This document shows, piece after piece, positions 9,894 to 18,899 of a stretch of 64,000 nucleotides of DNA. The position numbers and the translations under genes were made by a program. The stretch lies in NCBI GenBank assembly GCA_030323885.1, contig CM059193.1:79263447-79327446 (forward strand), given 5' to 3'. The notes below the pieces were generated by a model. It did not search any database. It saw only the letters and a list, made by a program, of their open reading frames with translations, and had not been told where the DNA came from. This DNA is from Branchipolynoe longqiensis. Lineage: Eukaryota > Annelida > Polychaeta > Phyllodocida > Polynoidae. Every line of letters starts with the position of its first letter. The stretch's first letter is position 1.

Positions 9894-10225
9894 ACGGTGG
9901 CCGAATTGGTAGAGCGCAGGCCTCCCGTGCGGGAGATCGGTAGTTTGATTCCCGGTCGAGTCAAATCAATGACTTAAAAAATTGATACTTGTTGCTTCCT
10001 AGCTTGGCGCTCGGCATTATTAGGATAGGCAGGACTGGTTAGCTCAGTGTCACTGTCAGGATAATGTGACTGGGTGGGATATCAGGACATGGTGCTGCTG
10101 GTCTGATTTCCCGGTGGGACAGCACTATGAATTTGCTATGAGTGCGCATTGTCACAAGTCGGTACCCGTCCTAATATGACCGTATATGTTGGTAGGATGT
10201 CAAATTCCAACAATCAACCTGATAT
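9894..10225 (+). mobile_element. tRNA-derived SINE, family A, long-tail form
   Basis: A tRNA-like head (GGTGGCCGAATTGGTAGAGC, an A-box match; GGTAGTTTGATTCCC, a B-box match) is followed by a shared body (ATGACTTAAAAAATTGATAC, then CTTGGCGCTCGGCATTA). The tail carries ATAATGTGACTGGG and GGGACAGCACTATGAA. The anticodon region does not fold as a real tRNA. RNA polymerase III transcription and LINE-driven copying are expected for such elements. Confidence 0.8.
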
Positions 10226-10679
10226 GATCCACACATTTTCAGGAAAACATTTCTAGAAATACAATTCAATTACAGTTATGTAAGCGTTGCTATTCCAATT
10301 GCATTAATAATGCAAAACTATGGTTTCCGTTGTAATTAATGATTGAAATCTCTTTCGGTCTGATAGGGTTAAATATCTAGTACAGTGATAATGCTTACCA
10401 CTTTAACGTCGCCTCTACTTGTGTCGTCCTGTGACCCGGTGACCCCGTCCTGTGACTCAGTGACCCCGCCTCGTTTTCACGCCCATCTCGCCTACTCTCG
10501 TCCGTAACGGGACTTTCTACTTGTAATCAATAGCAACAAAAATAGAGCGTCAATTTAAAGGCATGACTGTGACGCCCCTCTTTCTGAATCACTTTTAGAT
10601 AATAAGTTATTTGGACTTTGGTTAACTAGATTTGTCACTATCAGATTTATCAGGTTTCCGCCGCCAATCTACCCTCTAA

Positions 10680-10880
10680 CGCCAACCCGTGGGTTCAAAC
10701 ACCGGCCGAGTCAAACCAATGACTTAAACATTTATACGTGTTGCTATCTAACCTGGCGCTTGGCATTACTTCTATATAATACTAGGATATTGCAAGGAGC
10801 AGTAGAATGAGGAAGACCAATTTCCGACGATTGAAATTGTCCCTGGATAATCAATTAATGTACATACCCTCCTAAAAAAA
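10680..10880 (+). mobile_element. SINE family A, 5'-truncated, short-tail form
   Basis: It retains the B-box region (GTGGGTTCAAACACC) and shared body, then the alternative tail CAAGGAGCAGTAGAATGAGG and AAGACCAATT. Slightly diverged. Confidence 0.7.
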
Positions 10881-10981
10881 ACTAGAATGGATAGAATTAA
10901 TCCGTAGTGTAGTGGGTAGCAACGCGCTGTGCAGCATACTCCGTGAAATATATTTATTGAAACAGAAAAGGGGCAGACACG

Positions 10982-11604
10982 TAAGCCGTGTTCACACACA
11001 CAACTTTAGGCCGACTTAGATAAGGTGAATTAGATGAAGCGAATTAGTGGCGCATTCACACACACCGAGTATTGGGGCGGTTTAAGCCGGAAATCGATAT
11101 CTGTGCATGAGCAAGTCCATACTAACCAGCGCCAGTTTCGGTTAGTCGACGTCACCACGAGAGAGTGTGGGTTCGACCTAGATATGTATGGACTGAATCG
11201 TATTGGTTTGGAACGGTCAAAACTTCTGCTGGGCAGTGAAAACCTAAAAATAAATGATGAAAAAAATATCTGTGCACAGCTAGCTCTATCATAGACCAAA
11301 TTATATAATATGTGCTTTTGATGGCCCGGAAAGTCAACAAACTCAGGTCTCGACTGCGCATGCGCGTGACGTGCTTAAGCCGCATCAAGTAAACCGCTAC
11401 CGTCCACACAAGCAAGGTGGGCCAACTTAAGTTAATTCGCTTCATATAACCTACCTCACGACGTGGTTTACTTGAAGCGAACTAGATGAGGCGAACTAGC
11501 CCTAATTTGCTTCAGTGTAGCGTCCACACAGCGAATGTGAGCCAAACTAGACAAGGCGAACTAGTTGAGGCGACTTAACGCCCGTGTATGAACACGGCTT
11601 TACA
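10982..11604. mobile_element. non-autonomous TIR element (AAGCCGTGTTCA termini)
   Basis: It begins AAGCCGTGTTCACAC and ends GTATGAACACGGCTT, so the termini are inverted repeats, flanked by TA. Internally, GGCGAACTAG-like motifs repeat near both ends (11015-11045 and 11470-11570). There is no transposase. The 22983-23562 element has related termini. Confidence 0.65.
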
Positions 11605-12106
11605 CACCTTACACTTACAAATGCTATGTACTTAAAGTATGTCACTTAACTCATTTGTTCATATTTATTTAAGGTAATTCAGTATTTATGCAGGTAATTC
11701 CGCTTTAGTTTAACTTTGGGATGATGTTTGTAAATTAATAATTTCATCACGAAATGAATGTACCCGAAATACGTTTGACAATGGACAAATTCGTCTTTGC
11801 TCACGTGATACAATTAGATGAGACTAAAGACTAAATCTATGTCACAGAAAATGCTGCGTGTTTCTTAGTACCAGCTGCGAGCTTATGTGGCGCCCTCTGG
11901 TTTGTGATAGTACTGATACGCATACCAGACACCAGCAGAATGCTGGTTATCGTGAGAAGTAACCTGATAACTTCCCTGTTCACACAGCCTTTGAACGAAA
12001 TAAGCCCACATACAACACATACCGCCATAAGCCTGAAGGTGGGCAAACACTGGCAGCTGTTCTATCCATATTGTAATAGTCCATAATGAGCACCACTACC
12101 ACAGAG
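11605..12106. other. non-coding spacer
   Basis: No gene or clear repeat. AATGAGCACCACTACCACA at 12085-12103, just before the second Ngaro-like element, resembles AATGACCACCACTGCCACA at 15945-15963 beyond its other end. Confidence 0.4.
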
Positions 12107-12290
12107 ACGACGTGGAGCAGGAGGTGGAATGGCTGGAGGCAGCGACGGCCGGGGTTATAAGCAGGAGAGAGAGGGAGGCGAGAAAGCCCCAGGGCCGACC
12201 GGTGGGGAGATGTTAGCCGGCAAGGGAGAGGGTGTGGGGGGGGGGGGGGGGAGCAGAGGCTGTCAAGTGTCAGGGCGGGGGAAGGGAAAT
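12107..12290 (-). repeat. terminal direct repeat of element 2 (3' end)
   Basis: It matches 15735-15857, including GACGTGGAGCAGGAGG, GGTTATAAGC and GCGAGAAAGCCCCAGGG. It carries an extra segment of about 60 bp with a G run (12237-12252). It follows the recombinase end on the minus strand. Confidence 0.75.
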
Positions 12291-12900
12291 GAATGTCCGA
12301 GAGAGAGGCCATGGGGGAGACAGCCCAGAAGAGCCCTCCACCAAAAGAGAGGAGAGGGCTTGAGGGACTCCAGCAGGGGCGAGGCATGTAGTGATATACG
12401 GCATCTGACATCCAAGTTCCCTGCGCCCCCAGATGCGGGCGAGAGCAGGTTTAACTTCCGCAGCATCGCGAAGTAACCGAAGAGGAGGGCAGCCCGAGGG
12501 ACGACCCCCGAGGGGGGCGAGCCGATGGACGATGGCGATCAGCTGGGCGGACATGAGCGGCGGGGCATGTGGGCCGAGGCACGTTCGCCGCCTCGGCAGA
12601 CATCTCGGACGAGGCGCGAGCTGAAGGCGGAGGGCCCCCCCCAAGGCCTCCACCCAGGAGCGCACTCCCGAGATGGAGTTCTTGATGGAGCGACATAGGC
12701 AGCGTAGAGCGAGGCTGTGTACGCCACAACATTGAAGTCCGAGGGCAAGAGGGTGTCGCAGTCGTGCACCACCATGAAGTTGATGAAGGCGAGGGCCTGG
12801 TGCCTCCGGTTGCGCCAGGTGGAGGGTGTGAGGGCATCGACACTGAGACTGTCGACAGTAGCAACCTCGGCAGGGGAGAATCCGGGAATTAGAGACCAGG
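12260..12900 (-). pseudogene. tyrosine recombinase remnant of element 2
   Basis: The N-terminal core-binding part is visible at about 12870-12680 (TWRNRRHQALAFINFMVVHD and SLYAAYVAPS), then IKNSISGVRSW in another frame, then FAMLRKLNLLSPASGG at about 12480-12430, which holds the first catalytic arginine. The HxxR and Tyr boxes are absent because sequence passes into the terminal repeat. At least three frame changes. It cannot encode an active recombinase. Confidence 0.7.
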
Positions 12901-12949
12901 GTTGTAGGGGAAGTCATCATGGCAGGCTCAAGATGTGCTAGACCAAGGT

Positions 12950-14960
12950 GGGCCACCTCCACGCGAACTACCACCGCCCAGGGGCCCGTGAGGTGGGCCT
13001 GGCTGAGGGCGTGGGCCAGGACGAGGGAGGCACCGAGCTTGTGGACGATGGAGAGGGTGAAGGAGTTGCTTGCTGCGAGGAGCCAGAGTACTCGAGCGCA
13101 GGTCCTGAGGGTAGGGTCGCGGCCGGACTCCAGGGCCGCGGCCGAGGCCATGTTGTCGGTGTTGACCACCACCGTGGTGCCTGTGACGTCGTTCGGAAGT
13201 GGGGCCCTTAGGGCTACCACGAGGTTGACCGCCTCGAGTTTGTAGATGTTTGGGAAGCGTTCTCGGAAGCTGTGACTGTAGGCCCGGGAGAAGCACGCCT
13301 CAGGGGAGAAGGCCCCGCCCCCAGTGAGGCAAGAGTCACACTCGATCACGAAGCTCCTGACCTCGGGCTCATGGAGCAGGTAGAGCCCATTGGAAGCGTG
13401 CCCATAGATGGCAAGCCACCGCAGGTCACGGCAGACCTCTTCCATGAGGGTAATCGAGCCGTCCCATAGCAGCTCCAGGGGGCAGCCAGGAGCCGGGCCA
13501 TGAACCTGCGGGCTGGGAGCGCCCAACTACCGACTTGATTAAGGCATCCGAGGATGCTTTGTAGATTGCGGTGCCCAAGCGTCTGGTGGGTTACCCGGGC
13601 CTCACAATCAGTGATGAGAGCTTCGATCTTGTCCATGGCAATCCGGGCGGTCATGGCCTCACTATCGAGGGTGAAGCTGAGCCATGTGAGGCGGCGGCTG
13701 GGGGGTGGCACTTAGCTGGAGCCACGTCAAGGCTGAGGGTAGCTGCGAGGGCCATGAAGGCGTCAAAGGCCTGGCAAGCCTTTAAGTAGGCGCGCTCACA
13801 ACCAATGTAGTGGTCTACGTAGACGAGGGTATGGTAACTTTTGCGCTGGAGGATCCAGCTAAGGGCGGCCGTGACGCGGACACAGGCCACCCCCGAGGAG
13901 CGGCATCCAAAGGGCAGGGCGAGGCCTACATAGACGGCTCCATCTAGGGTTATGCAGTACAGCGGGCAGGCCAGAGGGTCGGCACAAAGCTGCCGGTAGG
14001 CCCTGGAGATGTCGGCTGTCCATATGTAGGCCCCGAGGCCCCCGCGGCGGAGGCGCTGGTTCATGTCGGCGATGCATCCCGGTGTTGATGCTCTGGCCCG
14101 GAGGATAGGAGAGGTCAACGATGACCCTCAGTTTGCCCGGGTCGGACTTGGGCCAGGTCATCAAGGGGATACCTGAGCCCAGGGAGTGAACGGGGGGATG
14201 TGGAAGGGCCCCGAGGGGCGATGTGGGCCAGCTCGGCGGTGATGAATTCCCAGAGGTGGGCATTGTGTTCGCGGCCTTCCCGGTGGTTGTTGTAGGTGGC
14301 CACTGGAGGGGTCTCTGCCGAGTAGTTAGCAGGGAATCCGAAGTTGACGAGCTCGTGGTCCGGGTAGTCGCAGAGGCGGTCTCGCCACTTGGGAACGTTG
14401 AGGCCGGAGGATTTTGTAGGTGTCGACGAAGCCAGGGCAGGCGGCCCACGCCTCGTCGGAGGTGTGTGGCCAGATGGAGAGGAGGGTGGGGCGGTATTCC
14501 TTGGGGGTGGGGGGCCACAGGCGAGGTGGCGGGGAGGGTGTCCTGGATGACGGGGTCGACCATCTCGGCCATGGGTTCCCCGAGGTCGTCGGGGCCGACA
14601 AGTGTGTGGCCGCGGGTGGGTGATGAGGTACGGGGCGGAGGCCAGGTGAGTGTCGAGGCCTGCTGGGAGGTCGTCGTCATCGCTGATGGTGGATGAGCTG
14701 AGGTCGGGGAAGTGGGTGAGGTAGGTGGTGTCTTCGGGGGCGGGTGAGTCACGGCAGGGTGAATGCGGGGGTGAGGCCGACCACACCTGATGGCTGTCCG
14801 AGATGCGGGGGTGTCGACTGGCGGTCTGCTGTGGGAGGGCCCGATCGTGGGCCGGTGCTTTGGGTGTCGGGAGTGTTGTTGCGCGCCATACTGGCGGTCC
14901 GATGGGGGGGGGGGGGGGCCGCTGGCAGGGAGGGCTGCTTTGTCTTGCACTGGCGGAACG
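12950..14960 (-). pseudogene. RT and RNase H remnant of element 2
   Basis: On the minus strand, KLRVIVDLSYPPGQSINTG lies at about 14145-14090, IWTADISRAYRQL at about 14020-13980 and LALPFGCRSSGVAC after it. The active-site box reads YVDHYIG (about 13825-13805): the second catalytic aspartate is histidine. RNase H follows with VIECDSCLTGGGAFS, VVVNTDNMASAAALESG and LVLAHALSQ, where the family's AD-ALS is AH-ALS. The frame changes near 14090, 13690 and 13500. The domain order and wording parallel the Ngaro pol at 4893-6813. Confidence 0.8.
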
Positions 14961-15049
14961 ATGTGCTGTGCGCCGACGGATCAAAGATCCGCCGAGGCCC
15001 CCCCTCCCCCATGGTCGCGCGCTCACAGTTCCTCTTGGTGTAGCACGCC

Positions 15050-15700
15050 GCTTCACTGTGTGTTGTGAGGATGTGCCGTACGTTGGCTAGATCGCGGTTA
15101 CGGGCTGCGCAGGGGATCCCGTAGGCTGCCGTGGTGTAGGGGGTACAGGGTTTGGCGGGTGGGGGCCTTAGCGCAGGCCAGCTCACGAGGTGGCACTGAT
15201 GGTGATTGTCTCGAGGCAGAGGGCATTGATGGCAACAGGATTGTGCCATCCGAGGAGCAGCCTTCTGGCCGCTATCCAGTTGAAAATGGTCTCCGAGTAG
15301 CGCCGGACGATAGGCCACGGAAGAGTCAGGTTGTCTCGGAGGAGGGTGGTGATATGGTGAGAGAGGGCGGGGGCAGTGTCAGGGATGAAGGTTGGATGGG
15401 TCTCGAAGCACCTGAGAGCCAGGCTATACTCGTCCTTGGTTGCCTCGCCCTTCTTCAGAGGCTTACCCTCAGGCCCTCGCTATACGAGATCATGGCGAAA
15501 TATATAATAGCTAGGGATACCTTTCTGGGTGATGCTGTGGTGGGCCTCAGCGGAAGCAAGGATCTCTCAGACGGCGTCGGCAGCAGAGGCGCACATGTGG
15601 ATTGTCGGGTGGTGGAGGGTGGGCATCGCGGGGGCGGTGGTCAGGGCAGGGAGGTGTGTCCCCGCAGGCATCCAGTTTCTGACGTGGCAGCGATACTCAG
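15050..15700 (-). pseudogene. gag-like remnant of element 2
   Basis: Translating the minus strand gives a broken frame with KGEATKDEYSLALRCFETHP followed by LRDNLTLPWPIVRRYSETIF. This aligns with the GEATWAEYFVALRR and WPTCRRWSERIF blocks of the first element's gag. Further on, HSEAACYTKRNCERATMGE is a candidate for the Cys/His end. In-frame stops are present. Confidence 0.6.
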
Positions 15701-15734
15701 GGAGATGAAGGCCGGGAGATGAAGGCCAAAAAAG

Positions 15735-15857
15735 AAGAGACGTGGAGCAGGAGGCAGAATGGCTGGAGGCAGCGATGGCCGAGGTTATAAGGGGGAGAGA
15801 GAGGGGAGGCGAGAAAGCCCCAGGGGCGAGCAGAGGCGGTCAGGTGTCAGGGCAGGG
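15735..15857 (-). repeat. terminal direct repeat of element 2 (5' end)
   Basis: It matches 12107-12290. TTATAA within the repeat on the minus strand, ahead of the gag remnant, could be part of a promoter. Confidence 0.7.
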
Positions 15858-15860
15858 GTG

Positions 15861-16312
15861 TGAGTGGCGAGGTGGCAATGGCAGCGGGAAGGTGGGATCT
15901 TCTCCTTCTCCCGACGCGAATCAACGATAATGCAACCATTACGACCAATGACCACCACTGCCACATGGTGGCAGCACCGACTATGCTCACCCCTGTTTGC
16001 TCAGAAGTAGCAACAGGTGGCAGCCTGCTAGCTAACCGTGAAGGGATTGAGAAGGGAATGAGGAGGGCCAATTGTCTGCAGTCGAACTTCCCCCTCAATG
16101 ACTAAAACAAAAATTAAATAAAGTGATCTTTACATTCTCGTTATGCCTGATAGAAAACCAATAGGGCTAACAATTGCAGAATGCAGTGCACAGAACAGTA
16201 ATCAATAGAAATCATATTTGTTGGTTTTTCGGGAAATGGTCGCTGAATGTCTTCTAATTAAAACTAGACTTCTACAAATCCTCTGTACTGACTCCTACTT
16301 TCGAAACCAGAC
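15861..16312. other. non-coding spacer
   Basis: No gene seen. The composition drops from GC-rich to AT-rich near 16100, marking the end of the mobile-element block. Confidence 0.5.
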
Positions 16313-16520
16313 ACGATGGCCCAATGAGTTGATTCCGCCTACCGTTCTGGTAGGTCATGAGATTCGAACTCCCGGTTTCGAACCCTGGTCGAGTAAGTAA
16401 AACCAATGACTTAAAAATGTATACTTGTGGTTACCTAGCCTGGGGCTCGGCATTACTAGGATAGGGCAAGGAGCAGTGGAATGAGGAAGACCAATTGTCC
16501 ACGGTTGAAATTCCCCATGC
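16313..16520 (+). mobile_element. SINE family A, short-tail form
   Basis: The tRNA-like head has ATGGCCCAATGAGTTGA and GAGATTCGAACTCC. The body is CCAATGACTTAAAAATGTAT and CCTGGGGCTCGGCATTAC, and the tail CAAGGAGCAGTGGAATGAGG. It abuts the next TTAA element. Confidence 0.75.
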
Positions 16521-16932
16521 TTAAAGCTGCATAGTCTGATGAAATATCAAATTTTCAAAACCAAACAAATTATCTAAATTTGATTTTACATATCTAACTT
16601 AGATACTGATGCACTTATTAAGCATTTGTTTCTGCGTAGAAGGCAATACTGAGTCAATTTAACAGAACCCGTTACTGCAGAAGTCTATGGTGTCAGAGTT
16701 TTGGCAAGGTTGCTTAATACCCACTAATACCGATGCGCCACCAAGTGTCGGAAAAACTAACTATGCCACATGTCCCCCATTTTCCATGTTTGCACTCAAA
16801 ATATCTCAAAAGTTTACCATTTAAATTAAAAATTACTTCAAACTAAAGTAATGTAGATAACAACAATCAATTTAATAGATTTATCTCAGAAAAATTTGAG
16901 AAAGTCAAAACCATCGGACTATGCAACTTTAA
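16521..16932 (+). mobile_element. TTAA-flanked TIR element, copy 2
   Basis: It starts TTAAAGCTGCATAGTCTGATG and ends CGGACTATGCAACTTTAA. Internal landmarks of the family are present: GAGTCAATTTAACAGAA, TACTGCAGAAGTCTATGG, CAAAATATCTCAAAAG and TTACTTCAAACTAAAGTAA. No coding capacity. Confidence 0.85.
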
Positions 16933-16973
16933 TCAACTACACACAGAAAAAAAAACACATTGGCGCGTGTATA

Positions 16974-17070
16974 CAAGGTTTGGAAACAATATTTTTTAAC
17001 TTGTGGGGAATTGTACCCAATGGCATTGTGCCCAATTCCCCACAAGTTTGTCAATGCCCCCGAAAACCTT
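16974..17070. repeat. long hairpin (fold-back) sequence
   Basis: Perfect 16-bp arms (AACTTGTGGGGAATTG at 16998-17013, its complement at 17033-17048) enclose a 19-nt loop that can pair further. Outer AAGGTTT and AAAACCTT segments extend the fold. It is probably a small fold-back transposon remnant. Confidence 0.6.
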
Positions 17071-17690
17071 GCATCCGAGTCCGAGGTGTAGAGTGTCATA
17101 AGTTGGCTACAAGTGAGTGTTCTGTTAGGCGACTGTGAAAGAGCGCCAATATTGACATCCTTTAACTAGGCCCGGCCTTCAATACACAGGAAGTGTCCTA
17201 AGTGCACATCAAACACACAGACCCCTGTAGAGGAGGGCGATTTAGGAAAAGTGGGCAGAGGCGGCGGCTCTGTAAACTTGCTGACGGCGAAGGTTTATTC
17301 TAGAACAACTTTAGTTCCTGTTTACAGAGCGGCTTTATAACGTAACGCCGTGGTAGATTAGAGTCGAGTATGTTCTGCATTCAAACATAGCTGCAGTGGC
17401 CATAACCATTATACAAACTAGAAATGGGTGAAGCCCAGGCTTGATTTTACTTTAAACTTTCGCACCATGAAGTGTGTACGAAATAAAACAAATAATAAAC
17501 AAAAGGTTTTCCTACTGACTTTTTTTCTTTCTACTGATAGTTTTAGTTGTTGTTGTTGTTATTGTTGTTAGATTTGTTACATTTGTTCAGTAAAGAAATG
17601 TTCATAATAGAACAGGTAGAATTAATATTCCCACTTTTACTCCGTTAGTTATTATTAAAAAGTTGAATAATTCGATGAGATATATATTTT
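17071..17690. other. non-coding spacer
   Basis: No gene. It contains a short GTT-rich simple repeat near 17547-17570. Confidence 0.5.
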
Positions 17691-18110
17691 TTTTAATCAA
17701 AGCAGTTGCCTTCATCTTAAATATCCCACTTAGATATTGGTGCATTTAGTAAGCATATATTGCTGTATGGAATGAATATGTAGTCAAATTAATAGAACTT
17801 ATTGTCTTATCACTGATGCAAGTCATACAACTTACAAGTCTATCGTGTCCAGCATTTCGGTGTTCACACCAATAATGGCAATAGCAATTATGCATGTTTC
17901 CAGTTCAAATAGCTTTAAATGTGCATAGACTGCCATAGTCCGATGAAAGCATCATATTTTCAAAACCTAAACGCTTACCAAGATTTGATTCTACATATCT
18001 AACTTGGATGCTGCTGCACTCATTATTCATTTGGTGCCACGTAGAAGGGAATACCAAGTCAATTTAATAGAATGTGTTACTGCAGAGGTATGGCAGGCTA
18101 CCTGCAGAGG
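17691..18110 (+). mobile_element. partial, diverged copies of the TTAA element family
   Basis: Two incomplete pieces: 17710-17880 (CCACTTAGATATTGGTGCA and GTAGTCAAATTAATAGAAC) and 17925-18090 (CATAGTCCGATGAAAGC, CAAGTCAATTTAATAGAA). Ends are lost. Confidence 0.55.
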
Positions 18111-18239
18111 TGTGTCCGCTACCCGAGGGTGCTGAGCACTTAGGGATGCTGACCACGCTTTTGTTGTATATAAAGGCCTCTGAAATGCTAAGTTTACACG
18201 CATAAACAGTATTTTCAATTACTATCACCTCACACACGT

Positions 18240-18248
18240 GTGTGTGTG

Positions 18249-18280
<32 letters not shown>

Positions 18281-18386
18281 TGTATGTATGTATGTATGTA
18301 TGTATGTATGTATGTATGTATGTATGTATGTATGTATGTATGTATGTATGTATGTATGTATGTATGTATGTATGTATGTATGTGTG

Positions 18387-18416
<30 letters not shown>
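18240..18416. repeat. TATG tetranucleotide microsatellite
   Basis: About 40 nearly pure TATG units, one interrupted by a GTG variant. It lies about 60 bp on the intron side of the candidate exon's donor at 18479. Open frames reading through it are artefacts of the repeat. Confidence 0.95.
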
Positions 18417-18417
<1 letters not shown>

Positions 18418-18478
18418 TCAGATAATATACTGCATAGGCCTACCCATAAATATTAATATAAATCAGAACAACACTTAC

Positions 18479-18653
18479 CTTGAGCGTTGCCCTGCGCCAG
18501 TCGGTGCGGACCTGGTCCCCCGGGACTCCCCCCGTCTGGTGCCCGGTGCCGCCCGTGGAGACCCGGCTCCCGGGCCGGGAAGGTGTCTGCCGGGAACTGC
18601 TGCCCCGGGGCCGGCCACGGTCCGTCCATGAGGCGCCCTCTCTCGGAGCTCAT
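18479..18653 (-). CDS. candidate 5' coding exon of an unidentified gene
   Basis: On the minus strand an ATG at 18653 opens 58 codons plus one base, ending exactly at a strong donor, AAG|GTAAGTGTT. The segment is far more GC- and CpG-rich than its surroundings, as first exons often are. The peptide is rich in Gly, Pro, Arg and His (starts MSSERGRLMDGPW, later HRAPDGGSPGGPGPHR) with no domain I recognise, probably a disordered N-terminus. The frame is also open a little upstream of the ATG. The next exon would lie to the left of 18240; I did not find it. Confidence 0.45.
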
Positions 18654-18840
18654 GCCCGTCTGCACTTCACTGTTCACAAAAGTCACTTTGAAAGTGTTGT
18701 GTTTTGATAGTTGGCGGCCGTCAACAGAATAATTAACTACGCACTGATCAACGCCGCATCTGAGTTGATATCCTGTTATTCTTTGGAAATCTTAAGATAT
18801 TTTCGTAAAGAAACTGTCATAAATATGATAAATCGACGAA

Positions 18841-18879
18841 AATGCCTAGGTTAGCATTACTAATACTAACCTAGGCATT
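18841..18879. repeat. perfect 14-bp inverted repeat
   Basis: AATGCCTAGGTTAG (18841-18854) and its complement (18866-18879) flank an 11-nt loop, about 190 bp upstream of the candidate exon start at 18653. Confidence 0.7.
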
Positions 18880-18899
18880 AGTGGTAGGGTCGATAGGCC

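Larger units (their letters stand above)
12107..15860 (-). mobile_element. second Ngaro/DIRS-like element, GC-rich and decayed
   Basis: Read on the minus strand, it gives gag-like, RT, RNase H and a truncated tyrosine recombinase region in the same order as the element at 3266-8475. Direct repeats lie at both ends (12107-12290 and 15735-15857). The interval is much richer in G+C than its surroundings and its frames shift many times, so it is an old or differently biased copy of another lineage. Confidence 0.8.

Noticed and set aside
9894..9965. tRNA gene
   Set aside because: A- and B-box-like motifs are present, but the anticodon arm does not form a 5-bp stem with a 7-nt loop, and the sequence continues into a body shared by many copies. 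It is a SINE head.
12129..12476. Gly-rich plus-strand protein
   Set aside because: Antisense shadow of the GC-rich Ngaro-like remnant and its terminal repeat.
18240..18425. Tyr-Val-Cys-Met repeat protein
   Set aside because: Translation of a TATG microsatellite.
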